DNA of 64,000 nucleotides from Isoetes taiwanensis. Lineage: Eukaryota > Streptophyta > Lycopodiopsida > Isoetales > Isoetaceae. The DNA is taken from the NCBI GenBank assembly GCA_021234155.1, contig JAJEKV010000127.1, positions 434,001 to 498,000 of the forward strand, written 5' to 3'. The notes beneath the pieces were generated by a model that was given only the letters and a program-made list of their open reading frames with translations, had not been told where the DNA came from and made no database searches. The position numbers and the translations under genes were made by a program. Below, in pieces: positions 13,261-25,889 of this stretch (its first letter is position 1; each line of letters begins with the position of its first letter).

Positions 13261-14336
13261 GTAACGATCTCGTTATTGCGCCAAGAGCTCGATCGTCGCT
13301 GTTATATTACGAGCTTCCTTTGTACCCCGGCGCTTCTTAGATCTCTGTCAATTAGGGTTCTTGGATCAAATGCTTTGTATCTCAACTCTTACTCAGCGAT
13401 CACAGGTTTTTATCAGTCGATCTGCATTTCTTTAGCCTTCGTAGATCTGCCTTGATCTTGTTTCTCGCCCAAGAACTTGCGCAACATGGATAAAAATCGG
13501 TTATCTTGAAAACATTCCTCGATATCAGCTGCGGAAATTTATCCTTCAGTAGTTTTTTGGATGCCGTGCAGGATTTTGTAGCCCCTAGGACCAAAAAGCG
13601 GAGGCAGATCTGGTTTCCAGAGCAGCAGTTTGATCTTGGCAATCTTTTTGATGAATTGTAAATTTAGGAGAAGCTACATTTCTGAGTAGACATTCCTGGC
13701 AGAGATCTGTAAAGATTTTATAGGGTACCGAGAAATGTGGTGATCGTATTGTGGAAAAATGCTGGTAATTGCTTCTTCTAGCTCAATGTTTGATACTTAA
13801 TCAATATAGAAAACAAGCATGAAATCCAAATCTCCAAAGTGCAATTCTCTTTTCTGACATGCATTAGTGAGTATTTTGAGGCATCGGAGTTCGTGTAGTA
13901 GGCACTCCGGCCAAGCAGAAGTACATGCATAGCAGACTGTGCTTGAAATTGAAATTTATGTTCTTCCTTTCCGACATTCTGAGGCATGCTTGCCATAGTA
14001 GTAGTATTAGTCATCATTTGAGCCAGAAAGGTAAAGGATTATGCCTTCGAACTGAAAAGAGCTTAAGTTATTTCTTCATATGATCATATTCATCTTCAGC
14101 TGATCTTTTATTAGTTCCGAGGCAGCACTACTCATGTCCGTTTTTATGGTTGCAACAGTAAGCTGCCTTTATTTTTCATGTCTCTGCATTCTAGAACGAA
14201 AACTAGCACTGACTTCGATTTCTGTAGGATCCTGAACAATTAAGTGTACAATAAGCTTGTTTCTGAAGATTGCCCTTTTGTTTACTGAATACACAGAGCC
14301 AGGGGAGGGTATTATGATCTGCAAAGCTTTGAAAAT

Positions 14337-16821
14337 ATGGCGAATCAGAGCGACGGGAACACTATAAACTGGTCGCATTCATCAAATTCAACACATCTTC
14401 CACCTAAGAGCCCAACTCTTACATCTATTCCATATGATTCAACTAACAACGGAAGCTGGGGAGGCTTCCCTACACAAGGGAGCGCATATAACAAACAGCA
14501 GCATCAACGTACAACATCAGCAAGCTTTGCTCATATGCAGGCACCATGGTTAGATCATGATATGGCCGAAACTCCGGCAAAAAAATCCATCCACCATCGC
14601 CGGGCAGCCAGTGATTCTGTGGCATTTCTTGAACCAGCAGGCCAAGGTTCTAATTGCAAGGCTATGTCCCAACATGCAGAAGGCATGGAGTTTGACCGCC
14701 TAGATGATGATCAGCTCATGTCTATGTTTGGGGACATGGGTTCTGTTCATAAGCAGCAAAATCAGAGGTGTGCAAATGGTAATGGGGTTTCTAGCTCAGG
14801 TGCTGACGCCTGCCCATCAGAGAAAAAAACTCCTGGTTCAACTCCTGAAACTCTGTCTACTCCTTCTGATAGTAACAGCGGCAATGAGATGTCTAATGAA
14901 GATGCAAGAGCTGGGGAATTAAATCCTCCTAAGAGTGAACCAGAAGTCCAGAGTACAAATCAAAGTGAAGGCCCTGTTACCAATGTGGTTCCGAAAGCAC
15001 AACCGACTCCCTTTTCAAACCAACTTGATCCCAGTATGGACCCCAAACGAGCAAAACGGTAAGTACATTGCTATATTCTTACAGTGAGGGTAGGGCAAGT
15101 CCTATGAAATAAAATCTCTTAGAAGTAGATAGGGCTTAAAATGTGTTAATGTTGTTGTTTCTGCTTCGGTTTTTGCATAATGCCTAGCATTCTGCAGCTA
15201 ATTTATTATCGTAACAGCGCAATTCTATACTTGGGAAAACTGGAGATCAATCCATTTGCTTACGTCAGGTTGTTACAGGATACTTGCAAATCGGCAATCT
15301 GCACAACGTTCTCGTGTAAGGAAATTGCAATACATAGCTGAACTTGAAAGAAGTGTCAATGCCCTTCAGGTATAAGCACTAGTTTTTGTTATTTATGTAG
15401 GTTTTCTTTAAATCATAGCTATGAACTGCTAACTATGCAACTTTGAAGAGGGAGAACAATCAGAAGAGGAAAATACTCTAATAGGTTCAGTGGTTTTGTA
15501 ATGTAGTTGCTGTATGGAACCAAACCAATTCCTTTTCTGAACCGGTAAAGATGAATTTTCAGAGCTAAACAAGCTTTTTTGAGCACATGTCTGTTGTCAT
15601 GACAGCTCAATGGAGGACATAACTGCGGTCTTCCTGCTGACCAATTAGGAATAGCATTAGCCCACACTCTATTTAGCATTTCTAAGCCGTGACATGATTG
15701 GCTAAAGTTTGCACATTCCACCATTTTGCTGCTGATATGAATATAGAACTCAAGTTGCCATCAATGATGTGCCCCACATGATAGAATTATGACAGTTGCA
15801 CTCCTCACATCATGTGGCCAGGCCAATGTTTAAAGACCTCTTTTCCTCTGCTTATTTTGTTTGTATCCCGCTTGCATCATTTTCTCTATTCCCATCTACA
15901 CAAAACTATTTCTAACTACACCCTGTACTTACAAGTGAGTATAGCCTGAAAGGTACTTGTCAAAGATACTACAGAAAAATTACTGTTTAGTTAGTTTTCT
16001 GGTGGAAGGACCGCAGGCGGATTAACTTTTTTTATGCAGTTCGTGAAACAAGGAACTCAATATTTTATACATTTTTTAACATGGGTATGGATGGGTCCGC
16101 CCCTAGCAGTCTGGAATCACATTCCTAAACAAAAAAAAAGGGGGGGAGAGAAAGGGCTCTCGAAGAAATATCTTCTGTTGAACGCTTACATGTGCCCAAG
16201 TTGGCAGGCATGGTGCTTGAGGGATTAAATAATATTATTTATGCTTTGTTGAAACTGTCTAACTATAAAGGTGAGTTTGCTCCAGCGGTATTTACAGCTG
16301 TTTCCATGGTGAATGATTGCAGGCGGAAGTATCCGCTCTTACACCTCAAGTGGCTTTTCTTGACCACCAGAGAATACTTTTAAATGTGGATAACAACACA
16401 ATGAAGCAAAGAATAGCGTCCCTGATGCAAGATAAAAGATTCAAGGATGGTAAGGAAAGCACAGGCCAGGTTTTGCTTTCAGTCAGAGAAAAAATTTGTT
16501 GGCATTAAGTTATTGTCTTGACATGCAGTCCATAATGAAGCTCTAAGCAAAGAGGTGCAGAGGCTAAGGTTGGTTTATCAGAACCAACAGGAGCATTTAA
16601 GGTCACAACAAATGCAGGTCTCATCTGGGCATTCTGGATTTGATGGGACTCATGTAGATTCTGATAACTTTGGCGTCTTCGTAAAAATGGACTCTTCAAA
16701 TGGTGGATCAAATGGTGCTCTTGAAGATCAGTCTCCTAACATGATAAGTTGCTTAATCACCCCTAATAGCTCCCATACTTCCAACCAAGATGCCCCTTTG
16801 CCATCTGATTTCTATGATTGA
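14337..16821 (+). CDS. Group E bZIP transcription factor (bZIP34/61-like)
   Basis: Nuclear DNA-binding protein of 410 codons in four coding exons: 14337-15058, 15279-15369, 16323-16449 and 16529-16821 (stop 16819-16821). All introns are GT-AG and phases match; the exon lengths sum to a multiple of three. The N-terminal part carries family signatures HHRRAASDSVAFLEP and FDRLDDDQLMSMFGDM and a Ser/Asn-rich acidic stretch. The basic region NRQSAQRSRVRKLQY spans exon 2 (residues about 245-260), with the invariant N-x7-R spacing. The zipper follows across exons 2-4. It contains a proline in SALTPQVAFLDHQ, the residue known in Arabidopsis bZIP34 and bZIP61 to disfavour homodimers. The start is chosen because MANQ opens the conserved N-terminus. 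The 3' end is Ser/Asn-rich. No frameshift is visible, so this is probably a live gene. Relatives act in pollen and lipid-related programmes; the role here is inferred only. Confidence 0.93.
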
Positions 16822-17565
16822 AAAAATATATATATATTTTATGTAAAAAAAAAATATAGATTCCATACATAAAAGCCTACACATCGTGGGCTTGTGGGCT
16901 TGTTAGAAAATTTTGAGTATGCCCTTCAATAGGGGAACTCAAAGGTTATTCTTTGACGATTCATTATATTTTTATAAATTTTCTTTTGTTTTTCTTTTTT
17001 AACTTTTCGGAAGTCTCACCGTGATGATTGTCTCATATGCAAAGATATTCCATCTAGCTTCATCCATAAGTTTTTGTAAATATATAAAACAATTCTCTCC
17101 AATCCTGGATAATTGGAATTGGCAACCCAACGCAAAAAAAACTAGTAAAGTAATACATTATAAAACAATGAAGAAATCCATGGTTGTGTTGTCCCATCAT
17201 CAAGTTGGAAGTTGCTGAATGTTTCTTATATATTAAGGAACTCATGGAGGCCAATCATGATGCACAAACAATACTACCAATCACGATATGCATGGACCCT
17301 GTTTTGTCTGGGATACGAGGGGTGCCTTCAGGATTGAAAGCTGTTAGATTGACATATTGACAAGTTAAACCTCAAATTGAACCGTAGATAACAATCGTCC
17401 TTTGTGGTGTATGCCCCACAATTTGGGGCATATCATATAGTGAGTTTGGCAAAATACTACAAGATTTGAATTAAATGTACTATATTATGTTAATTATATA
17501 TATATTACGTCCTATAGTGTATTGTTCCAGTTTTAGTATGCTCTTCGGTGCAAGTTCCTATCGTG
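16822..17565. other. bZIP 3' flank, no further gene seen
   Basis: AT-rich sequence downstream of the bZIP stop, beginning with an A- and TA-rich run. It should hold the 3' untranslated region and the polyadenylation site, but I cannot place these precisely. Short open frames on both strands have no recognisable content. Confidence 0.5.
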
Positions 17566-17569
17566 CCCT

Positions 17570-17855
17570 AGATTCCCAAAAAATCTCTTGAGATTCCTCT
17601 AGATTCATATATTACCTAAGATTCTACCAAGGTTCTCTTAGATTTTCAAAGGATTCGCAAAGATTCCTCTAAATTTTATAGATTCCCTTAGATTTTATAA
17701 GGTTCCTTACATTCTATGAAGATTCCCTTCAGATTTCATTAGATTCCCCTGATTCCCTTAAATTTTATGGGATTCTCTCGGATTCTATAAAGATTCTATG
17801 AAGGTTCCATCAAGATTCCCCAAGATTTTCCAAGATTTTATGAAGATTGCCTTAG
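17570..17855. repeat. Degenerate AGATTCC tandem array
   Basis: About 285 bp built from irregular units of 10-20 bp around AGATTCCCTTAGATTTTAT. The units vary and no period is exact. It directly precedes a foldback sequence. Confidence 0.75.
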
Positions 17856-17862
17856 ATCCATA

Positions 17863-17970
17863 GCTACCGGGAATCAAGTTTCGAACTTGGTTCCCGTTCC
17901 CAACTCCGTTCCCGAGCGTCCTGAGTTCTGGACGAAGTTCCCATAAATGGGAACTTGAGTTCCCGGTAGC
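17863..17970. repeat. 108-bp foldback with GCTACCGGGAA arms
   Basis: The sequence starts GCTACCGGGAATCAAGTT and ends with the near inverse complement (ACTTGAGTTCCCGGTAGC), so it can fold into a hairpin. The interior also repeats GTTCCC and GGGAAC words. It may be a tiny foldback element or one end of a larger one. I see no clear target duplication. Confidence 0.65.
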
Positions 17971-17979
17971 AATTTTTTT

Positions 17980-19690
17980 TGGGAACTAAATTTACAAAGG
18001 AATGGAAAAGAAAGTGTCAAATATGATTTAAAACAATGCTAATTTTTTTCCTCAGATTTTTAAATCAATGAAGCACCAAGACTGCTATTCGATGATTCGG
18101 GGCCGAGCTTGCACTCTGTTGCCTACTCCTATTGAATCGAAGTAAGAACTAAGAAGGAGTCTATTTTCTCACTAGAGCGGAGAGCCTGCTATCAAATTCT
18201 GAAGTCTACTGACTCAAAGATTTGGTGAGTCCACTATTTAGCAATCCAGCATTTCGTCCATTTGCTCCCAGAGTCCAGACTATTTTTTGCTCGGTTTATT
18301 GTAGGAGAGACCAAGGCCATGAATTTGTAAGAGAAACAAGTTATATTATTCTTATTTATTTATTTATTTTTGCAAGAGCCTGTCTGCCCTTTATTGGAAA
18401 CTTGAGCCTACCTGGCGCTATCAAAGTTTTAGGAGAGAGAGCAAGAAGAATGAAATCAGAAGTAATCCCAGACACGCTTCACAGATCCGTGCATCGAGAA
18501 ATGCGGGTATCCGATTAAAAGGTGTATGATTACATTACATTATCTTAACATATATAACTCTCATGGGCAAGATGCCTTGGGCATATTCTGGTTGATTCTC
18601 GCCACGTATTTCCGGGGGGGAGGGATAGGGAAACAAAAAAAAAATGCCAGAGAAAATGGTCGAAAAAAAAATGGTGGCATGTGTCGAAGATTCCAAATGC
18701 TATGTGTCTGTTTTGAAGAGACAGAAAAGAAGGGATGATTTCGGCCCGGATTCGATTTGAATGGAACAGATGTGGAGTGGATTTGAGTGCCGTGTAGTAG
18801 AAGAGGTGTCGTTTTTGTGTTTCTTTTTCTGGTTATGTTATTGTATTATAGATAAGCATGATAGTTAATGCTTGATTTGATTTCTGGATTGCATTAATAA
18901 AGATTGCTGGGTGACGGATCTGTGAATCTGTATATAAAGAGTGCTTTGAATCCTTTGTTTGCATTACGTATGAATCGTGCTAACTAAGAAGCGGAAGCAT
19001 GTGGAGATTGTGTTGGATGAAGAAGACGAACCGGTCAATCCAAGAGGCAGAGGATGTGACGATTGGTTTTTGTTTGAGGTGATGAGAATGCTCTTTTGTT
19101 TCAAGCAGAGAGAAAGGAAAAAGCACTGCTGATTTCTATGAGTATGATGGAAATGTGCCATCGAGAACCTTTCGGATTGCGTAGTAATGCCGAGATCCGA
19201 CTTTATCTTTGGAGGATATTGGTGTTGCAAAGAATACATGAGTTTTGACATCAGAATTATCCTAGTTTTTGATATGTCCGGGGAGATTAGGATTTGCTAT
19301 GTTTTTTTTGTGTCCTATTGGACAAGTTGGTTAAGAATTGGTTCGCTGATGAACATTGTTGAGATGTGTTCGTTTGATGTGTGTATGTTATGTGTATACA
19401 TGAGAGACTTTGTTTGTAGTTGGATGTATATATATTGTATATGAATATAGTGAGTTTTTTGTGTATGTAATATATAGGTGTTAAATTCATGGCTGAGAAT
19501 AGTTTAGCATTAGTTTTAACAGTACAATCAGCTGCCCAGTGGACAATCTTTGTAAATATCTCAAACTCTGTAAAGATCATGTTTGTTTTCACATAGTATT
19601 TTCTGTCACACTAAGAAACAGTAGGAGATGGTCAGGGATAACAATGATCTCCGCATGGACAAGGTATTTTCTGCCTTTTGCTTAAGGCAC
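17980..19690. other. No gene recognised
   Basis: Open frames up to 98 codons (18222-18518, plus) lack any recognisable domain. A TATA-like TATATAAAG occurs near 18932 without a convincing downstream ORF. It could be intergenic DNA or part of the degraded gypsy neighbourhood. Confidence 0.4.
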
Positions 19691-19693
19691 AAT

Positions 19694-19762
19694 TGTGACG
19701 ACCATACGGATATTCGTATCATACGAACATTATACTCCTATATACAAAAGATGGTCGTCACA
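19694..19762. repeat. Inverted repeat TGTGACGACCAT
   Basis: TGTGACGACCAT at 19694-19705 is exactly inverse-complementary to ATGGTCGTCACA at 19751-19762, with a 45-nt spacer. It could be a small hairpin element or a long terminal repeat start (TGTGACGACC). No partner copy was found in the window. Confidence 0.6.
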
Positions 19763-19789
19763 CGGATGCAAAAGGGTAGTTGCACAAGA

Positions 19790-19852
19790 CAGGGTTTGAA
19801 CTCGCAACCTTCCAGCTTAGTCACACACCTTGCCATGGGCGCTACCAATATC
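19790..19852 (-). mobile_element. tRNA-derived SINE fragment
   Basis: Read on the minus strand, this shows an A-box-like TAGCGCCCATGGCAAGG. About 35 nt on comes a B-box-like GAGTTCAAACCC, in tRNA order and spacing. That is the head of a Pol III-driven plant SINE rather than a tRNA gene, because stems do not close. The body and tail are not delimited. Confidence 0.45.
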
Positions 19853-19859
19853 TCAAGGC

Positions 19860-22025
19860 ATTCCTTCACGCCTCATATGTGGATTTCCAAGGTTCTAGAA
19901 TGTTCTAGAACCTAAATGCATGCGCGACACTTGGCGTGATCTCATCCATTGGAGTGGCGCGATCCCGACTGCTGGTCTAGATATAGGCGAGGCATTCCTT
20001 CTTCACAAACCATTCCGACCAACGCCGCCTTGAGCCTTCTAGGCATCCGTCTCTATATTCCCCGTTCGGGCTATTGTATTCTTGATTCCTATTCATATAT
20101 CGATTCTTTTGCCGATCTTGGCGTGATTTCTTCCGTATTTCTTGATTTCCATTTATTTCTTTTGTTTTCGAGTAGGTTCATGACAGCTTGAACCGGAATC
20201 CTCATCGGTTCTTGTCTCCGGGATCCTAAACATTTTTGCTCATAGTTGCGATTTTATATATCCATGGAGGAGGTTCCGGATTTATTACAACAGTCCAGCA
20301 GCCTTGTCTGGCATGCTGCTAGCTTGCGCTGGACAATAAAGAGCTTAAGGAACGATTGTTTCACATGAATCGCTTCTAGTTTCCTGGATTGAGGCTACGA
20401 GCTCAAGATCACCGCTGTAGAAGTTTGACGCATCATCTAAGTCTGTTTTTTAATAATCAGATCAGCTTGTGATTCCACCATCTCATAGATATCCCATGTA
20501 CCAAGAACAAGTGGGCTGATTGGTTCTCTTCTCACAGGCCACTTATGTTGGTTTGCTCCTTTATTGGAGAAAGGAGCCCCGTAGTTGCAAGATTTTGATG
20601 GCCGCTTTCACCGGCAGTAACTCAAGCATGCTTTGGCACGATCACAACAAGACAAAGAAATACAAAACGGTAACTTAAGGCAAGGCTCGCCAAATTTCAA
20701 GGAGATATATGAATGATTCACAACTGCGTGTGAGATACCGCCCGGGATGATATTGCACCTCCGCATTGCTCCGGAAGGGGGTTACGAGAGGCTGCCAAAG
20801 ATATGTTGTTGACTATGGAGGATCCCTGTGCAGTTTGGAAGAAGCCACTGACGAGTCGATGTGATAATCGGCTCTTCTAATGTGAGGGCAAGAGAGATTT
20901 TAGTCGTGTCTTCCTTCCAACACACAAGCGCCTATAGCTACGCCTTCTCACCCATCTCAGAATCAGGCGACCGACCCGAGCCCATGCAGATTGATCGGCA
21001 GCTCGAGGGATCTCATTCCGCCGAGTAGCGGCTTGACAGAGGCCACCTTTCCCCACTGTGGAGGAGGAGCTGGCCATATCGCCGTGGGATGTCCTGTGAA
21101 GTGCCTAAATCACCGAAAAACTGGGGCTTGGCCTGTAGTAGTAGGAGTCTCTCGTCACCTACTTTTCTAATTCTTCCACATTTCTCGACATGTTTATTCC
21201 ACGACAAGGTCGCCACATTCTTCATCCTCATATCATTGAAACCGGTTGAGAATTGCAAGTGTTACGCACTTGATTGTGGTGCAATGCTTGCTTTATGGAT
21301 AATGCGCTCAAGCAGGTTAACGCCATCCTTTGAAGCAAGGTTGAGCATCCCGGGGTCATTTAAATGATTGATGGACGGAGATCTCTCGTGCGCTGTATCG
21401 TACTGCTACCAGTTTTGTTTGAGGGAGTTTTTGTAGTATTTCCTTCAATCTCATTACTATCCTCATGCGCCAATAGTCTTGGGGCCCCGCCTCGCTCGAA
21501 GCTACATAACCTGCAGATTGATTGGCGATGATCATTTCCGATTTGGCCGGTTCTAGCTCTAGTTCCACCATCCGCAGATCAGGTCTCACACCAACATCGA
21601 CTTTGGATCCGCAAGATCGCGGTGGGCCCCCGACTCCGGGCCCTTGTTGTTCCATGTTCGATCCGCCGCTTGCCTTCCGCCTCCAGTTCATGTCCCGCAT
21701 TCTGACCACAATTTTTGATGATGTCCCAGCCCACCTAGTTCCTGCCTTGCTCCGGGCCTGGGCCGCCTCCCGCCTGGGCCTGCCTCGCTCAGCCTGATCC
21801 AGCCTGCTCCAACTGTCTCGGCCATGTTCATGTTCCCGCTCATGCTTAGGAGGTTTCTTCATGCCCTCGGGCCAGATCTCAAGATTTCTTCATGAAGTTT
21901 GATAAACGAAGGCAAGATCCAAGTTCGCTGTTTGGTAATCCGTGTTCACCCATCTATTAGCCTCAAGATTCAAGTTCCGCCCAATGCTCCGTATAAATAT
22001 GGCGACTTCTCCCGATGTTTTTGAC
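19860..22025. other. Degenerate sequence upstream of gypsy pol
   Basis: GC-richer than its surroundings and rich in short open frames on both strands (for example 21356-21862 minus), but none contains a motif I recognise. Its position directly before the gypsy reverse transcriptase suggests LTR and gag-region debris. This is an inference. Confidence 0.35.
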
Positions 22026-22029
22026 AGTC

Positions 22030-24145
22030 AAGGCCAAGAAACTCCCGAAAGGTCAGTCCATATGATTGTCCTATTGATTGGCAAAAAATGGGACCACGCC
22101 ATATGGTCCGATATATGGTATATCTCCACGAGTTGAAGGTTTTGTGATTATATTGAAGAGAATTAGCCACCGCTTCATTCGACATCCTGGGCCTATCGAG
22201 CGCCTATTCTTCGGCAAAAGAAGGATAGTTCGCTATTCGGTCACCGCCAACATTATCGTGGCCTCAATAAAATCACAAAGGCAACCCAGATCCGCCTCCT
22301 CTGATCCTGTGAGTTGTTGAAACGACCCAAGGTGCGCACTATTTTACTTAAGATTGATCTTCTGGGTGCCTATAATCTTATTCGGATCCCGGAGGGTGAT
22401 GAGTGGAAACAGCCTTCGCATTACTTGATGGCTATTTTGAGGCAATACGCTATGTCGCTTTGACTACCAATGCTCGGGCAAGATTCCAAAGATATGGCTA
22501 ATGATGTTTTCCAAGAGTTCTAGACACTTTGTTATCATCTATTTGGATGATATCCTTATTTATTCTAAGACTCTCAAGAACAAGAAGACATGTTCGGATG
22601 TCCCTTCAAAAGTTTCGTGAGCATGGATTATATGCCAAACTGGAGAAGTGCCACCGAACAGGATAATGTGGAGTTCCTTGGCTAACGCGATCACAACATA
22701 TGGAGTCTCCCCAGGATCCCGAAGGTCGTTGATCGTTTCCTGGAGTGGCAAACACCTTCATCCGCTCGAGATGTTCAGTGTTTTCTTGCCTAAGCAATTT
22801 CTATCGGGCAAGCCATCCTGGATTATTCTGAGATTGCTTCTTCCTTTGACACGCCTCATCGTCAAGGACGTGCCATTCGAATGGACTCCTGGAAGGAATC
22901 AGCTTTTTTGTTACCCTCAAGCATGCCACCACTTGCCAGCTCTGCTCATGTGCATCTTGCGCCCATATGTTGTTGGAAGCTGCATGCTTCTCGATTTTGC
23001 GCTGGTGGATCCCACAGAGGGGATGACCATGAATTGCATCCAACGCCTATCATTCACGAAGTTTCAGGTCAACAAATCAACTATCCCATTTATGACAAGG
23101 AGTTGGCGAGGTGGATTCTTTCAGAGTGAGACGCTTCCGAGGATCTCCTTATAAGGTCAATACCACACAGCATCAACAAATCCGAATATTTTCACCGCCG
23201 AAAGTGCTCAACCGCCGCCTGTGCCCTGGCACATACCACTATCCTGCATTGATCGTGATCAAGTACCGCCCCGGATCCTCCAAGAAAAGCCTGATGCCTT
23301 GTCTCGACGCCTCCTACCTTGAGCCCAAAACTAGGTGATCCCATATGATCAAAGAATCACAAAGGTTTTAGGGCCGATCGGTTCCACTTATGGCCTCACT
23401 TTGTTCGAGAGGCCCGTGATACAGCCTCGTTGGTCTCTGCCCGAGCATCTCTGCCCTCCGATCCATTGCCCAAGATGTATTCTACACATTGCGCCGCATC
23501 ATCTTCTCAGCAGATGGGATCGATTTCAAGGGATCTGAGGTCTCGGGAGATGGACTCGCCTGGGTGGATGGCTTCTAAGATGCGCGATGGTGCTTCTAGG
23601 TTTGTGTCTTTCAGTTTGCCATGATTCACCTCTGGCCTGGACACTTTGGAGTAGCCAAGACTTGAACTTATTAGTCGCAGAGTATTGTGGCTGTGTCTTC
23701 ATCGCCTGGTCAAGCTTTATCTCATCCCAGGACATCTCGCCGCCGAGCCAAGGTTCCAAGGCATCTTCCTCATGGCCCCGCTCAGCCTTTTACCAGCCCA
23801 CCATCTTGGAAGAGTATTTCAAAGGATTTGGCTGTCGAGCCCATCTCCCAGGACATGACGCCATCCTTGTTGGGTTAAGCACGCTTTTCTCAAGATGGCA
23901 CATTTCATTCCTTGCAGCACTTTTATCTTAGTGAAGCCACAACGGCTCTCTTGCTTCAGAGGTGGTTCACCCATGGCTTACCGTGATAACATTGAAATGC
24001 GACTGCTGCCCTCAATTTGTTGCCGCTTTGTCATAGCTGGCCCTGTGAGTCCTTCTGAAAATATGGGCCATGCATTGCAAGGCCTTACTCAGACTTGTGA
24101 GAGGTATGCTCAAGACACTATTGTCGCGGCTCGTACGAATTAATT
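22030..24145 (+). pseudogene. Ty3/gypsy retrotransposon pol remnant
   Basis: Plus-strand fragments, in all three frames, follow the order of a gypsy polyprotein. A reverse transcriptase block (GAYNLIRIPEGDEW) lies near 22360-22405. The catalytic YLDD with ILIYS lies near 22540-22565. RNase H words (LNYP-type INYPIYDKEL near 23085, RPGSS near 23270) follow. Integrase words (KMAHFIPCS-type, near 23890-23930, with TRF before) close the order. Many stops and one-base shifts break every domain, so it is dead. I could not delimit its LTRs; TGTGACGACC at 19694 is only a candidate left end. RT before integrase places it in gypsy, not copia. Confidence 0.75.
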
Positions 24146-24246
24146 GACGTGACTCCAGTGCTAGCCTGCTTGAACCACACTATCAACCCGAGGCGCTTTT
24201 ATGTCGATAAACTTGATTCCCTTGAGCATTTAAAAATTGGCCTTAT

Positions 24247-24249
24247 TTA

Positions 24250-24329
<80 letters not shown>

Positions 24330-24330
24330 G
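24247..24330. repeat. (ATT)n microsatellite
   Basis: Nearly perfect ATT trinucleotide run of about 84 bp, interrupted only near its right end by an AGT. Confidence 0.97.
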
Positions 24331-24334
24331 TATT

Positions 24335-24900
24335 ATTTTGATCATAAGTATGTTCATATTGTTCAGAACTTGGTTGTTAGGATGCACTTAGGGCTTTAAT
24401 AAACCTCCTAATGGATCTCGTAGTGTATAGAAATGTGACCATGGTTCCAAGTGTAAACTTGAGAGTTGGGAGCAGTTAAGGGCCTGTATATTATGGAGAC
24501 TTGGTGTTGAGTCCAGATCCAAGCTTATATGGAAAGGCAAAATGGTTAGGTACAATCAAGCATTCGAATTTTTAGTTAGGGACTACTTGTGATGCTGGGT
24601 TGTTAGAATGTACTTAAGACTTTATTAAGTTTATTTACCGTCATTTGAAACTTAATGCATTTACGAAAAAATCTTAGGAATATCATAGTCTCAGACCGAT
24701 GTAATGATAATGAGAGTTAATCCATCTCATTATCTAGGGTGAGTTTTGTTAATCTAGACCGACTCACGCTTACGTATCTTGAATGGATCATGGTAACACG
24801 TGGTGGTTTGATGAGCATTGTGTTTGGGTGCCACGAAGTTCTTACTGTGGTACTCATTGGTTCTGGTGCGAGAAGAAGAAGTAGAGAAGTTGTTGGGTTT
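24335..24900. other. No gene; weak internal duplication
   Basis: Two imperfect copies of a phrase around GGTTGTTAGGATGCACTTAG (about 24370 and 24598) suggest an old duplication. No coding content is recognised. Confidence 0.35.
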
Positions 24901-24905
24901 GTTAG

Positions 24906-25178
24906 GGGGTCAAAGCATGAGTTGGGGGCATTTTTGCGCCACCAGCACCCCTAAGCACCTAATGTTGAAAACTTTACTTATTTTTATCTTTTTTCTATAA
25001 CTGATGAAGCTGAAATTTGTATTCCAAGGCGTAATATGAATGCGTTTTAGGGAAAAATATCAAAAAAATAAAAGAAAAATATTTTTCAAAAATACAAAGA
25101 AAATAGCCCTAGAAAGCACCCACTAAGCACCATGTGTCGCTGACACAAAAAGTGTCCCCCACCTCCATGCTTTTACCC
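24906..25178. mobile_element. MITE copy A, TSD TTAG
   Basis: 273-bp element flanked by TTAG at 24902-24905 and 25179-25182. The left end reads GGGGTCAAAGCATG and the right end, inverted, GGGTAAAAGCATG. The left end has one extra G. Subterminal GGTGGGGGACA and GTTGGGGGCA also match in inverse orientation. It has no ORF and is non-autonomous. The ends match the two other copies at 33036 and 34321. Confidence 0.8.
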
Positions 25179-25184
25179 TTAGAG

Positions 25185-25870
25185 CTGTTGGAGATATTCG
25201 TTTATTTTCAATCGTCTCGTTTGAAATTCAAGATATGAATAATATTGCAATTATAAATTCTAGTGACTTATTTGAGGAGGTTATAACGAATGGGAATATG
25301 CACCCTCGCCGCTTATTGCTATTGAGGTTCTGGTGGAGAGCCAACCCATGTTGAGGCATATAAATAAACTGATCTTGAACTAAGGGGGGCTTTGATCTTG
25401 GGAAACAATGTGACAATTCAAGTTTTCCATAGAAGAGATTATCATAGGCGATGAACTTTGCATATATTTATAGGTGTATTTGGTGTAGATGTTATGTATG
25501 TAGTATATATGTGGATTTGGTTGATGGTCAATCATTTATTATCGAGACTATGACCAAGGCATATATTGACAACGTTAAGTTCTAGATGGGGTTGCCAATG
25601 TCATTCCTAAGTCTCAGTTTTCTATGGTGGGGACGATATAGCATTTCCAACTGCAACGTTGTGGCTGAAAACATAGTCAGTAGAGTGAAGGGAGAACTTG
25701 AGATATATAATTGTCCTTTATCGCAAGCATAGTGTGTCCATAAGTCGAATATCCATACGATTGAGAGCTTATGTATATAGAGATATTATAAAGGATGAGT
25801 TTCATGAATATATGCTATAAAATTGTGCACACATATCTGTTGCAGTTTGAGTGTCCTAAAGATATCATTT
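25185..25870. other. No gene recognised
   Basis: AT-rich sequence with only short frames and no repeats I could delimit. Confidence 0.4.
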
Positions 25871-25889
25871 TCTATTGCTTTGTAGTATA

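Noticed and set aside
24149-24391. Isoleucine-rich ORF
   Set aside because: It is a translation of the (ATT)n microsatellite.
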